DNA from: Delphinapterus leucas
Taxonomy: Eukaryota > Chordata > Mammalia > Artiodactyla > Monodontidae
Direction of reading: 5' to 3'
Length of the DNA stretch: 64,000 nt
NCBI RefSeq assembly: GCF_002288925.2
Contig: NW_022098050.1
Coordinates: forward strand, 5,409,882-5,473,881
Below, piece by piece: positions 31,896 to 42,834 of this stretch. Positions within the stretch are counted from its first letter, which is position 1. Every line of letters begins with the position of its first letter. The position numbers and the translations under genes were made by a program. The notes under the pieces were generated by a model. It had not been told where the DNA came from and did no database searches. It saw nothing but the letters and a program-made list of their open reading frames with translations.

Positions 31896-33815
31896 TTCCA
31901 GGAACTGGCCTGACAAGAGTCAGTGTCACAGACAGCTGATATAGATGCTTCTGGGAATTGGCGCCGGTAGGGGTGGAGCTGGACTCACCCATAGAACAGC
32001 CTGATCCATCAGAAATCAACTACCTCAAGTCCCTGGAAATAATGCCGAGCCCACACTTGAGGCCTGAACCTTCTAGCCCACGACAGGCCATTATCTGCTA
32101 GAGCACAGAACCCTCTGCAGATCCAGGGTTGGGAGCAGAAGACTTCGGGGAGTCCTTCTCGCCCTCCTTTACAGACAAGGACATTGACCTTCCAAGATTA
32201 GAGGCAACCTGCAGCTCCCCTGGGGTCCGTGACAGGACCTGGTGTCTGGCTCTTTAGACCCCTAGAGGGACAGTGTGAGGTTTGGTGGGAAAAGCATAGG
32301 CGTGGGCTCAGAAGCCAGAAAGGCCTGGGTTCGAGACCTGGCTTCTTCACCTCTTGGCACACACAGGAGTCAGGCCTCTTATTTGCAAAATCAGCAGGTT
32401 GGGTTTCCAGCCCCAAGGTTTTCCATTTCTGACCTGGGCGACCTCTGGAACAGAGCTGTGGGCTAGGGCTAGGACAGGAACTAAAGTAAAGCCATCAAAA
32501 GTCCTCCAAACCAACCACAGCCAATCCTGATGGCGGCCCCTTAGAATCTGTCCTCCAGATGGCCAAGGACCATGCATCCAGGGCGGGCCTCTTGAATAAG
32601 GCATCCAGGGATTCCAGATCCCTGACTTCATCTAGAAGAGGGTGAAGGGATGGAGGGAGCAAGGGGCCTGAGCCATAGAGAAGGCTCTGTGTCCCCAGCC
32701 CGCTAACCGCCACGGGCCACAGGGTTCAACACACTTGCCTCGGAGTCCCCCATCTCAGGGCCAGGAGCTGAGTAAATTATCTTCTAACTCCTGCGGGCGC
32801 CTGCTGAGAGCTTGGCCTGCGCGAGGCCGGGAGCAAGCCCTCCGGCGGAGGTCCCCGTGCGCACAGAGGACCCTGCTGGTGCGCACAGAAACTGGGAGTG
32901 CCAGCGCCGTCGGGGCCGCCGCTGCGCCTGCTGCAGGCTCTGTCCCTTCAGACCTGTCCTTGGCCTTCCCTGTGGGCTCTTTACTCACACGTGATCAGCT
33001 GAGGATTTACTTGGCGCAGTTGCAACATCCATCTCTCAGGAACCTCAAATGGAGCAAAAGTCGTCATAATCCCCAGATTCTCCCTCTGAGTTCCTGAGAG
33101 GAAAGGAATCAACCTCCCTGCCTTGGAGACTACAGAAACAGGTTCAGAGAGGGGCAGACTGATCCACCCTCCAGTGTTGGGGGCAGGACTCCCCTTCCCG
33201 CCCCACTCCCCATTCTGTTCTGGCCCTTAGAGGATGCAGGAGGCCCTGGCCGTATCCATGCTCTCCCTCAGCCCCTGGGCGCCCCAGCGCCTGAGGGTGG
33301 GCCTGGCATGGCCTCTGCCTTCGTGCTGGCGCGCCCTGGGCCTCACCTCGCTTTGCTAAGCCTCCACGCTCTGTCGAGTCGGGCCCAGCTGTCACTGCTG
33401 TGGCCAAGCCTTGACACGGAGCGGAGCGCTGAGGTTTGTTTTTATTTTCCGTTTCCAAGGCTCCTTCTCTCCCAGGAGCAGGAGGTGCTGGGGAAGCTGT
33501 AATTTGCTAAACAGGCATTAATCTTCACATCAATCCCGAGAGGCAGGTAGAGCTAGCTTCTCAGTCAAAACACACAGGGTTGTGATTAGACGTGGCTGGC
33601 AGGATAATGCGCAGAGATTTGCACCTCCCCGGCCCAGCACCGGCTTCCCCCACCTGGCAGCTGGCGACCTCGCCCCTGGGCTGTGGCCCACAGAGAATGT
33701 CGTCTTCGTCTTCGCAGAAGGGCAGGAGAGCCAGGCGTCAAGACCATTTCACTGGGGCCCGGCCCCTCAGTCTTTCTCCACCCCTCCCCTCTTGGACAGG
33801 GTCTAGAAAAAGCGG
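31896..33815. other. Intergenic sequence with a MIR and a CpG-dense patch
   Basis: 32275-32465 is a sense MIR remnant (GTGGGCTCAGAAGCCAGAAA, TTCGAGACCTGGCTTCTTCA). About 32790-32935 has some 16 CpG in 145 bp, well above the surroundings. No gene is recognised. Confidence 0.45.
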
Positions 33816-36800
33816 CATGGCCTTGGAGGAAGGCAGACCTGGGTGTGAATCTTTGCTCTGTCACTTTTTTCCATTCAACAAATATTAATGAGACCCTGTT
33901 ATGTTCCTGGCACTTTGGGGTTCTGGGAATACATTGATAAATGTTGGGGTTTCAGGAGGATCAATTAATAACACTCTCTTCTCCTCCCGGCCAATTGAGA
34001 AATAGACATGGAAGTCCGAAAGGCGGAGTTCAGAATGTTCTTTATTACAGAGAAGGCTGTATTGGCACATGGGGCTTGAGATCTGTCACAGTTGTCTTGC
34101 TGACACTGGCCCCAGCATTGATCTGACCCGCTCAGCCACGGGAAGGGCTAAGGCCCACAGGGAGCAGAGATGATGTACTTCTCTGGGTGGGCTGTGGTCC
34201 AAAGGGAACCCACAAGGTGCTGAGACCCCCGGGGCCTGGATTCTTTGCTCCAACTCATCAAGTAAGTCACTCGCTTTGTTGGGGTCCCCCGAAGGTAGCC
34301 CCTGAGATGAGGATGTGAGTGCATGGGGGGTATTTGGAAAGGGGCCGCCAGGGAAAATGGGGAGGGCATGCGGCCACGGGCCAAGAGTCCCAGAGCCTGG
34401 CGTGTGCTACGTTCTCAGGAAATGATCATTGTGTTCATCCCTCATGCTGCAGGCAGGAACGGGTGACCCTAGGATGTGGCAGTCTGGCTGCCTCACCATC
34501 CTGCTGCTTGGGGAGGTGGGGCGGGGACAGGGGATGTTAATGGCCATGGAGATGGGGGCACCTGGACTCCCCTGCCCCTGACCAACAGTGACAGGGCAAA
34601 GGTGAGGGTGGAAAGGACAAAGGTGGGGTCATTGGCAGGGAGCCACAGCCCCTGCCTGTGACTCGAGGGGGAAATACGATTACTAAATGATTCTCAAGGA
34701 CTCCGTGCTCCGTGATCTTCCCTCTAGTTCCCAGGTCTGGACTTCTGTGACCCCAAACTGCTCTTCCCTTAGTGCCAGAGACGCCACAGCGGAGATGGGC
34801 ACACACGTGCACACACAGGTATACATGAATACAGACACGCACAAACATATACGCGTATACACATGCGTGCACACTCAACACACGCACAAATTATCCACAT
34901 TCGCAAATACACACGTTCTCACGCATATGTACAATGTAGGCAACACACACGCGCACACGCACACACGCACGCACGCACGCATATTCGTTCACCCGCACAT
35001 ACTTTTTCTGCTGGTTTCTGTGATCCCATCGGGCAGGAAAGGTCTTAAAGGGCAGCCCTGGGGACGTGACCTCTTCAACAGGAATCGGCCTCGGTCGTTG
35101 TGACCGTACCCTCCCTTCTACCCTCACCTCCTGCCCTCCCAGCCCCCAAGAACTAGTCAGGAGGTAGGCCCGGCGCTGGCTTCAGCCATGTCTCCCACAA
35201 ACTCACAGATCCGGAGGTGTCCAAAGTGAGGGCCTCTTCCCTGGAGCATGACCTGGCGGCCCAGCCGCTGTGTTGGGGCCCCCTCTCCCAGGTCAGGGGC
35301 TCCCCCATTTGAGGGAAAAGTGAGAGCAAGGCTCAGGGCCAGGCCTTTGCTGGACAGGACCGGTGTTCTGGGCCCCAGGCCAGTGCTCACCCACTAGCCC
35401 TGCATGTCTTCAGAGCACACTCGGAGGCCAACGTGTCTGTCCACCAGACCAGGGCCACTGCCTGTCTCTGCTACTGGACAGGGGCTGTGGCTTCAGCACA
35501 GGCAAACCGTGCTAGGCACACTCCCACCTTATCCAATGGGTAGGTCAGCCTGGCACAGAAAGGCCCTCTGGTCCTCATGGCCAGTTTGGCTTTAGCCAAG
35601 GAAAGGGCATTTCTGGGGGCTGGCGGTTCTGTGGACGGCCGAAGGTCAAAGGGAGAGAGATTGTGGTCATTGAGAGAAAGGGCGCGGGGCAAAGGAGCTG
35701 TTGCTTTTCGAACCACGGACACTGGTGTCTCATCCTACGTGAGCAGGGAGGGGGTCACCTTTTTCTAGGTCCGACTATTTTAGGTTTCCTCTCCTTGAGT
35801 GGCTGCAGTGGGAGCTCCCTGTGTTTTTCAGGCTGGCAGCGGGTGAAGCAGAGATGGAGTCTAGAACGTGCCAGATTGGTCCACGTCGGGGGTAATGTTC
35901 ATCCGCCCGGCGGGAGGGGAAGCCACCCAGCCTGGGCGCTGGCCCAGTAACCAGCTACCTCCCTGCTCTATTTGCTTGCATTAATCTCAACCCCCAGAGA
36001 AGCCTCCCCATCCATTAAAACGAACTTACAATCTGGGGACTAACCTCTAGTTAGAAACAAGCTCAAAGCTTTCTCAGTTCTGCTCGTAACTCCCATCATC
36101 AAAAAGCCCCCAAAGGGAATGGAAAGAAAACTTAGTTTTGCTGGCGAGGCATTGTTCTAGGCTGGGAGTCAGCCCGACAGTAAACCACGAGTGGCCACCT
36201 GAGACGTGAGGTCCACACGGTCCCCCAGTGGTCCCTGGTTAGAATTGCACCCCAGCTGCCCCAGCGGGGACCTGCCCAATGGCGTTTCCTTTATTGGCTG
36301 TGCCCCATCCCTGGCCCATGGCCTGTGGTCAGCCAGGAAGCTCTGCTTCCGGGGACTGGCTGTTGGCTGGAGCAAAGGGCTACCTGCACCGTGGCTCTGG
36401 TCCTCCAGCAGGCTGGCTTGGGCTCGATCACGTGGCGGCCAAAGATTCCAAGAGCAGCAAGTGGACAGGCACCACTGTGCAAGTGCTTTTTAAGCCTTGG
36501 CTTACCGTACTGTTTGTGACTTGCCAAACCAAGTCAATATCCAAGTTCAAGGTCGGTGTGGGAGGGCACTACCAAAGGGCAGGGAAGAATTTGGGACCAA
36601 TTTTGCAATCTGCCCATCACAGGCAGGGGGCGCCACCCAGCCTAGCGAGGAGGGTCTACTGGCACAGTCTTCCCCGGGCCACGGCCCCTTAGCGTGCTGT
36701 GCATTAATGCCGGCCGGAGCTGTGTCAGACTTATATCCCCAGCCCCAGATCAGAGCACCGGGCCAGAGTGTAGAAGAGGCTTGTCGAGTGCGTGGCCGGA

Positions 36801-37595
36801 TATTGAATGCACATTGCTTCTGGCGGCCAGGGGGCCAGCAAGAACACTTCAGCCTCATCCCACCTCTGCAAAGCCCTCTATGGCCTGGGGTCCTCGTTGG
36901 GTGTCCTTGTTCCAGACCAGGGACAGCTTGTGCCTACAGATTACCTTCACCTCCCTCTTGTGAAAAATGGCCCATGTTTAAGGATTCATAAAACTTAGAG
37001 AATGCATCACTGAGCCTATAATGCCGTGAGAGCTCCATGTAGGGAACGACTTAAAAAGAAGATTCATCAAACTAATTACCTCTCCCCCCGCCCCCACCCC
37101 CACCCCACCCCTGTTTCCGCTTGGCCTGCTCAGAAAGATGTACAGCCTCATCGGCTGGGCTGCTTCGAAGCCAAACTCCCGGGCCTGCTTGCGTGGGAGG
37201 GACAGTGAAAAACCCTAGCCTCAATCTTTCTCCGGCTTTCTGGGCAGACAAGAGTTTTTCCTGCTGATTCATCTATTCCAGAAGCAAGGCCAGGACGCCT
37301 AAGGAGTGAGGGGAGGGATGGAGGGGGGGGGGGGATACTGAGAGCAGAGCAGAAAGGCTCTCTGTCATCCATCTCTCTGAGGCAGATTCTACACATCCCT
37401 GTATGATGCCTCCTGCCGTGTCCCCTGGGCCACCTCTGGGTTCGCCCGCCACCATGATGGACAGTGCCTGAGCCTGCCGACCGCTTCCCACCTCAAGTAC
37501 CTACCTCTCCCTCTCTGCCTCCCTGACTGGGGCTTCCTGTGGAGGCTCGGGAGCTTTCTTGGTAGAGGGCAAGCCTCAGTGCTGGGGTTTGACAC
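33816..37595. other. Unassigned intergenic sequence
   Basis: Short MIR-like start at 33816-33865 (GGCATGGCCTTGGAGGAAGG). Alternating CA/CG-rich tract at 34800-34990. Homopolymer of 12 G at 37323-37334. 37083-37112 is C-rich with A interruptions. Frames of up to 164 codons (36497-36991) overlap others and have no domain features. Confidence 0.4.
34800..34990. repeat. Alternating purine-pyrimidine CA/CG-rich tract
   Basis: Imperfect (CA)n and (CGCA)n mixture including CACACGCGCACACGCACACA and GCACGCACGCACGC. Such tracts can adopt Z-DNA; no function is evident here. Confidence 0.8.
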
Positions 37596-37599
37596 CACC

Positions 37600-38335
37600 A
37601 GAGGCAACCCCAGCCAGTGGGGAAGGAGAGTCTGTGGATAAGTACTCCAGCTTCACAGCTGTAGTGGGCTGAATGGTGGCTCCCAAAAGGTACGTCCACC
37701 CCGAACCTCTGAACGTGAGCTTCTTTGGGAAAGGGGTCTTGTAGACATAATCAAGTTAAGGATCCCGAGATGAGATTATCCTGGATTATCCAAGTGGACC
37801 CTAAATTCAATGACAAATGTCCTTAGAAGAGAAGTGACAGGGAGAAGACACACACAGAGGAGAAGGTGACGTGAAAACAGAGGCAGAGATTGAAGTGATG
37901 CGTCCACAAGCCAAGGAGAACCAAGGAGTGTCAATGGTCACCAGAAGCTTGAAAAGAGGCCTGGGATGGATTCTCCCTCAAAGTCTCCAGGAGGAAGTGA
38001 CCCTGCTGACACCTTTATTTCAGACTTCCGGGCTTCATATGTGTGAGGCAATACATTTTCTGTTGTCGTAAGCCACCCAGTTTGTGGTACTTTGTTGCAG
38101 CAGCCCTAGGACACTAATACAGATGCCCTCAGTGGGGTGGTTCTGAGACGTGTTCAAAACAGTTCCTAAGAGGGTCCCCAGTGGGATAGCACTCATCGAT
38201 ACTCCCTTATCAGCTTTTTAATCCGTCCCTGTCTCACTTCCCCATTGCCCTGTTGGGGTTTCCTGGGATCGTCTCCTGCACCCAAGCCCCTGTCTGCTTT
38301 GGGGAGAACCCAAACTCAGGGCACGCAGTCCCGTG
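37600..38335 (-). repeat. LTR-like repeat, family 'X', copy 3, split by an MLT1 LTR
   Basis: GTGGATAAGTACTCCAGCTT just before 37662, and CTGTCTCACTTCCCCATTGC to GTCTGCTTTGGGGAGAACCC at 38230-38312, are the two parts of one copy separated by the MLT1 insertion. Confidence 0.6.
37662..38124 (+). mobile_element. MLT1 LTR (MaLR), sense, near full length
   Basis: TGTAGTGGGCTGAATGGTGG start, AGGATCCCGAGATGAGATTA, CCTGGATTATCCAAGTGGAC, GTAAGCCACCCAGTTTGTGG, and a final AGGACACTAATACA. About 463 bp. Confidence 0.92.
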
Positions 38336-38396
38336 CCACTTACTCCTTCCTTAATTCATCCCATCACCATTTATAAAGGAGACAGTGCAGAGGGTG

Positions 38397-38692
38397 GCTG
38401 TAATGGACCAAATAACGGGCCCCCAAAGAGATCCGCATCCTAATTCCCAGGACTTGCAAGTGCTGCCTTATACGGCAGAAGGGACTTTGCAGATGTGATG
38501 AAGTTAAGGATCTTGAGATGTAAAGATCATCCAGACTTACCCCCTCCGAGCCTCCAGAAGGGACCAGCTCTGTCACCACCTTGATTATAGCCCCATAACA
38601 CTCATTTCAGACTTTTGACCTCCAGAACTGTAAGGTGATAAATGTGTGTTGTTTTAAGCCACTAAATGTGTGGTCGTTTGTTACGTCAGCAG
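38397..38692 (+). mobile_element. MLT1 LTR (MaLR), sense, internally deleted
   Basis: TAATGGACCAAATAACGGGC start, then AAGGATCTTGAGATGTAAAG, then directly CTCCGAGCCTCCAGAAGGGA; the middle of the LTR is missing. Ends AGCCACTAAATGTGTGGTCG and TTGTTACGTCAGCAG, where a 54-bp duplicated segment begins. Confidence 0.85.
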
Positions 38693-38746
38693 TGAATCGG
38701 CTCTGAAGATATTCAGACACATCTAGGATTCGATTGATTTCATTGG
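38693..38746. repeat. 54-bp segment duplicated exactly at 55658-55711
   Basis: Begins TGAATCGGCTCTGAAGATAT and ends GATTGATTTCATTGG. All 54 bases match the other copy in the same orientation, and the flanks differ on both sides. No repeat family is recognised in it. Confidence 0.93.
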
Positions 38747-38900
38747 GGTCGGGCATAACCAGGCTGAAGTCTTGCCACTCATGGCTGTGGACCTTGGGCA
38801 AGTTACTCACCGTCTCCGAGCCTCAGTTTCCTTAGAGGTCAAATAAGGATAGTCATTCCTGATGCTGCTGTTGTGTGGACCACAGAGGGTGAGTGGTCGA
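38747..38900 (+). mobile_element. MIR remnant, sense
   Basis: GTGGACCTTGGGCAAGTTAC and GAGCCTCAGTTTCCTTAGAG are the MIR core. Confidence 0.8.
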
Positions 38901-39255
38901 GTCACGGCAGTGCTGATAATTCACTGAACATTTACTATTAGTCACTCACTGTGCTCCACCCGTCGGAATACAAGGTCAAATAGGACACAGTCCTTGCCTT
39001 TGGTAAACAAAATGCAATTCTGGTCGTTAAAGGGATCACAGCCTAGAAGCATGGACGAGGCAACGAATGTCTGTGAAAAGGGGATTTCTAAGCCATAGCC
39101 CAAAATGGAACAAAGGTGTTCCTTGGCACCTTGGGCCACAGCAGATAGGGCCTCGGAGCTGCAGCGTCTCCACATCCCCCGCCTTGCTTCAAAGGCTCAG
39201 TGGTACTAGAAGTCATAGTCGTAAGAGCAGTGGTAATGGTAGTAATAATTACTGT

Positions 39256-39707
39256 TGTTACCGGAAGGGGGACCCCTTGTAGGGCCCAAGAGTGGGCTCT
39301 TGTCTAACACTCGGAAATGAATTATCCGAGGAGACAAATGTACTGACAAGCCAAAAGGCTTTATTGGGAAGGGGCGCTTTAGGGGAGAGCAGGAGGGTAA
39401 GGGAACCCAGGAGAACTGCTCTGCCACGTGGCTCACAGTCTCAGGTTTTATGGTGGTGATGTTAGCTTTCCGGGTTGTCTCTGGACAGTCATCTTGCTCA
39501 TGCCCACATTTGGTCTGACTCAGGGTCCTTCCAGGTGGCATGCGCATCTCTCAGCCAAGATGGATTCTAGAGTGAGGGTTTCTGGGAGGTTGGCAGGACA
39601 TATTATGGGCTGGCATCTCCTCCCTCCTTTTGGCCTCTCCCGAATTCTCCTGTTTAGTTTTTGGTGGCAGCTTGGTGTTTCTTATCGGGACCTCCTGTTG
39701 TGAGACA
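39256..39707 (-). mobile_element. Solo ERV LTR, antisense (gammaretrovirus-like layout)
   Basis: The plus strand starts TGTTACCGGAAGGGGGACCC and ends TTGTGAGACA, so the minus strand has the usual TG...CA ends. The reverse complement contains CCCAATAAAGCCTTTTGGCT, a poly(A) signal at a typical R-region position, followed by a U5-like TTTGTCTCCTCGG. About 452 bp. No internal sequence is adjacent, so it is a solo LTR. The family name is not known to me. Confidence 0.7.
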
Positions 39708-39964
39708 GCACATGCAAGCGGTTATTATCGTGCCTGGCCAAGGTGGGCGGTTTCGGTCGGTTCCCTGGCACTATCGCCACAGCTCTGACAGCACCGGTGC
39801 CAGCCCTTAGGCTCCAATGTGCTGGTGGATGCTTGGCCTCCCATTTCAGAAACCCTCCTCATCGTCCCAGAGTCGCTCAGAATGGCAGCTGTTTGGGGTT
39901 CCTGAACCCAATTCCAATGTGTGTGGGGGGGGGGGAGGGGTTCCCGCACACCACCAACAAGGAA

Positions 39965-40815
39965 TTCTCTGCGACACCAGCTGGGTGTCCTATAATTCAA
40001 CTAAATTCTGACACCATCTACCCAGAAATAGCGTCAGATCCCGCAGGTTAAGGGCTCAGTCCTATAAGACTGCCCTCCCCCAACTTCAGACACCTGTCAC
40101 AAGCTCAGGTTATCACCTGTGCTTCTGAGTAACTGGCTACAAATTGGAGGTTCCAATGTCCCCCCTCCTTGGAATTCAGGGGCCAGTCCCAAGTCCAGGT
40201 TGTCACCTGTATTTCTGACCAACTGGCTACAGAATGGAAGTTGCCATGACCCTCTCCTTCCTTGGGTTGGATTAATTTGCTAATGTGGCTCACAGAACTC
40301 AGAGAAACATTTTATTTACTAGATCACCAGTTTACTCTAAAAGGCTACAACTCAAGAAGAGCCAGATGGTAGAGATGCATAAGGCAAGGTGTGGGGAAAG
40401 GACATGGAGCTTCCATGCCCTCTCTGGGCTCACCACTGTCCCCACAACCCCACACGTTCACCAACCTGGAAGCCCTCCGAACCCCGTCCTTTTGGGTGTT
40501 TATGGAGGCTTCATTACATAGGCACGATTGATTAAATCATGGGCCATTGGTGATTGATCCAAACTCCAGTCCCCTCCCTTCCCCTGGGGTTGAGGGGGAT
40601 GAAACTGAAAGTTCCTACCCTCTAATCGCACGGTTAGTTCCTTTGGCAACCAGTCCCCATCCTTGGGTTACCTAAGGGTTTTCTAAAAGTCACCTCAGGA
40701 ACATCACAAAAGACAGCTTTATTGCCCTTATCACAGGAAATTCCAAGGGTTTTAGGAACTCTGTGCCAGGAACCCTTCGGAGACCGAATACCTATTTCTT
40801 ATTATAAATCACAGT
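39965..40815 (-). mobile_element. Old LTR-like repeat with internal 80-bp duplication
   Basis: AATGTGGCTCACAGAACTCA, TTTTATTTACTAGATCACCA, AGGCTTCATTACATAGGCAC and TTATTATAAATCACAGTATC are the landmarks of a mammalian LTR-type repeat that I cannot name. Two imperfect ~80-bp units start with AGGTTATCACCTGTGCTTCT (about 40107) and AGGTTGTCACCTGTATTTCT (about 40198). Confidence 0.5.
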
Positions 40816-41086
40816 ATCATAGCAGCCATGCTCACTGCAAAGTCTGGGCTCCCTAGTGCCCTAGAAACTCTGCCTCAGCTGAGGCATGCCTTGTGTGTGG
40901 TGTGGGGGGAACATAGACAGTTCCATATGGAATTTAGAACTGCTTCTTCTCTCTCCTCTTGTTTTCTCTGGTCAGACAGCCACCTCTTCCTTGCCCAGTG
41001 AGTCTTCGATGTGGCCCCTTGGAGAGCTGGGGCTTGGAAACTACCTGGTACACAGTGACACTTGCCCTTGGTAAATGAAATGAAGT

Positions 41087-41767
41087 TGTCACCTTAAGAG
41101 ACAGCGCAACCTTGAAGCAGGGATAATGAAACCGAGCAGAATCCTGTGGGGCCTTCCTGGGTACAGAAGCCCTTCTGTGTCCCCTGTTTCTTGTTTGTAG
41201 AGAAAAGAGTTTAGTCTCCTAGGCCTTCCCTGAGTTCCAAAGGGCAGACTCAAGCAGTTACTAATTAGGGAAGTGGGAGAACTCAGAAACAAAGGAAAAG
41301 CAGTTAAGCAAGGAAAGTAATGACAATAGTTCAGCAGTAAAACAGAGTCCTAGTTCCTCCTCTAGGGATATACATAGCAATCTGACACATATCTTTGAGT
41401 TGTTCCGCAGAAACTAAGACCCCACCCAGATGGAGGAGGGTGACTGCATGCTGACCACAAGCACGTAGATCCCAGACTGGTTGGAACCAGAAGGTTGATG
41501 ATTAAGATTCCTGAAACACCACCCTGTTACCTCACCACCAACCAATCAGGAGAAACTCCACAAGCTGCAACCCTCACCCCAAATGTTACCTTTAAAAACC
41601 CTTCCCTGGAAGCCATCGGGGAGCTCTGGTCTTTTGAGCATGAGCTGCCCATTCTCCTTGCTTGGTGCCCTGCAATAAATGCTGCACTTTCCTTCATCAA
41701 AACCCAGTACCAGTAGATTGGTTTTGCTGCAAGGTAGGCGAGTGGACCCAAGTTTAGTTCAGTAACA
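41087..41767 (+). mobile_element. Solo ERV LTR, sense
   Basis: TG...CA ends (TGTCACCTTAAGAGACAGCG, AGTTCAGTAACA). U3-R-U5 signals appear in order: ACCAATCAGG near 41541 (CCAAT-box-like), TTTAAAAACCC near 41591 (TATA-like), and CAATAAATGCTGCACTTTCC near 41674 (poly(A) signal). No internal sequence adjoins it. It differs in sequence from the LTR at 39256. Confidence 0.75.
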
Positions 41768-41769
41768 AC

Positions 41770-42365
41770 AAAACAATGGCACCAGTGTCTGTGAAAAAGG
41801 GTCCCCAAGGCACGAGCCAGAGGGATCCCTTCTGTCTGGAATCAGGCACGGCAACGTAGAGGAAGTAGCATTCGCACTGAAGACACACAGGGACAGGGGC
41901 AGGGAGTTCTGGGAGCTAATAGCAGGAACAGAGGCGGAGGGGGGAAGGGATTTGCAGAGCCCCAGGAAGGAGCTGTCCCAGGTGACCTCCTCTGTGTCTG
42001 GTCACAGAGGGAGCCCCCTGAGCCCATCTCCAATCCTGGCCTTGCACACTCAAAGCCCTGGCCACGCTCCACCATGGCAGCAGGAACCGTTTGAAAGCCA
42101 GCTGCCCAGACAGGCGAGTGGCAGGGCTGGGGGCCAGGAGGAGGGGAGCAGCCCAGGCAGCCATCCCCGTTTTGCCTGGGGCTGGTCTTTCTTTTGGGGT
42201 GGGGGGGAGGGGGGATGCCATGGAGGTCTGCAGGAAGGAGATACTCAGTACAGTGACTATAGGACTGGAAGTGTGCTTGCTGTCCGTACTTGCTTCCTTT
42301 CCCCTCCCCTTCGCCTGTGGGAGGGAAGGTCAGCCATGAGTCAAAAGCTTTCCAATTGACCCAGC
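41770..42365. other. Unassigned intergenic sequence
   Basis: GC-rich and G-rich near 42195-42215. The 181-codon minus-strand frame at 41842-42387 has no recognised domain and overlaps other frames. Confidence 0.4.
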
Positions 42366-42369
42366 AATT

Positions 42370-42830
42370 GTTGCAAGTTGTCACCATGGAATACCTGACG
42401 CAGGTGAGCTCGTTACAGTGTAGTTTATAATAACGAAAAATTGCAAATGACCTAAATGAACCTTAGGAGGTACATTTAATAAATGATAGTGTTTTCATAC
42501 AACAGAACACTGGGGGGCCATTTAAAAACTCAATGTTGATCTATTTTTATTTTGGAAAATACTCACGATCCGTTATTAAGTGAATAAAGCAGTTTTTGAA
42601 TTAATTCATATAGCACATCCTAATTTTGTTTAAAGATATCTGTTTATATGTAGACATTTGCAGAGGTGAAATTTGATGAGATGTACACTACCCTGTGTTA
42701 ACGATGGCAATCTCTGGGTGGGTAGAACTTTGGATGATTTTAGCTTTCATTATGTTGCTCATCTATGTTGTTGGTTTGTGGGGTTTTTTTTAAATATAGT
42801 TAGCACAATGCCACTTACATCATTTTATTT
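42370..42830 (+). mobile_element. Old L1-type LINE 3' end, sense
   Basis: CAATTGTTGCAAGTTGTCAC, TTTCATACAACAGAACACTG, AGTGAATAAAGCAGTTTTTG and GGCAATCTCTGGGTGGGTAG follow the order of old L1 3' ends. Confidence 0.75.
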
Positions 42831-42834
42831 ATTT

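Noticed and set aside
34687..35103. 138-codon frame rich in Thr-His
   Set aside because: It is the translation of the CA/CG-rich alternating tract.
39906..39945. G-run as quadruplex or telomere-like signal
   Set aside because: Single uninterrupted G runs (also at 1317-1329 and 37323-37334) rather than spaced G-tracts; no TTAGGG array seen.
41842..42387. 181-codon minus-strand frame
   Set aside because: Pro/Ser/Gly-rich, overlapping alternative frames of similar length, no domain; probably open by composition.
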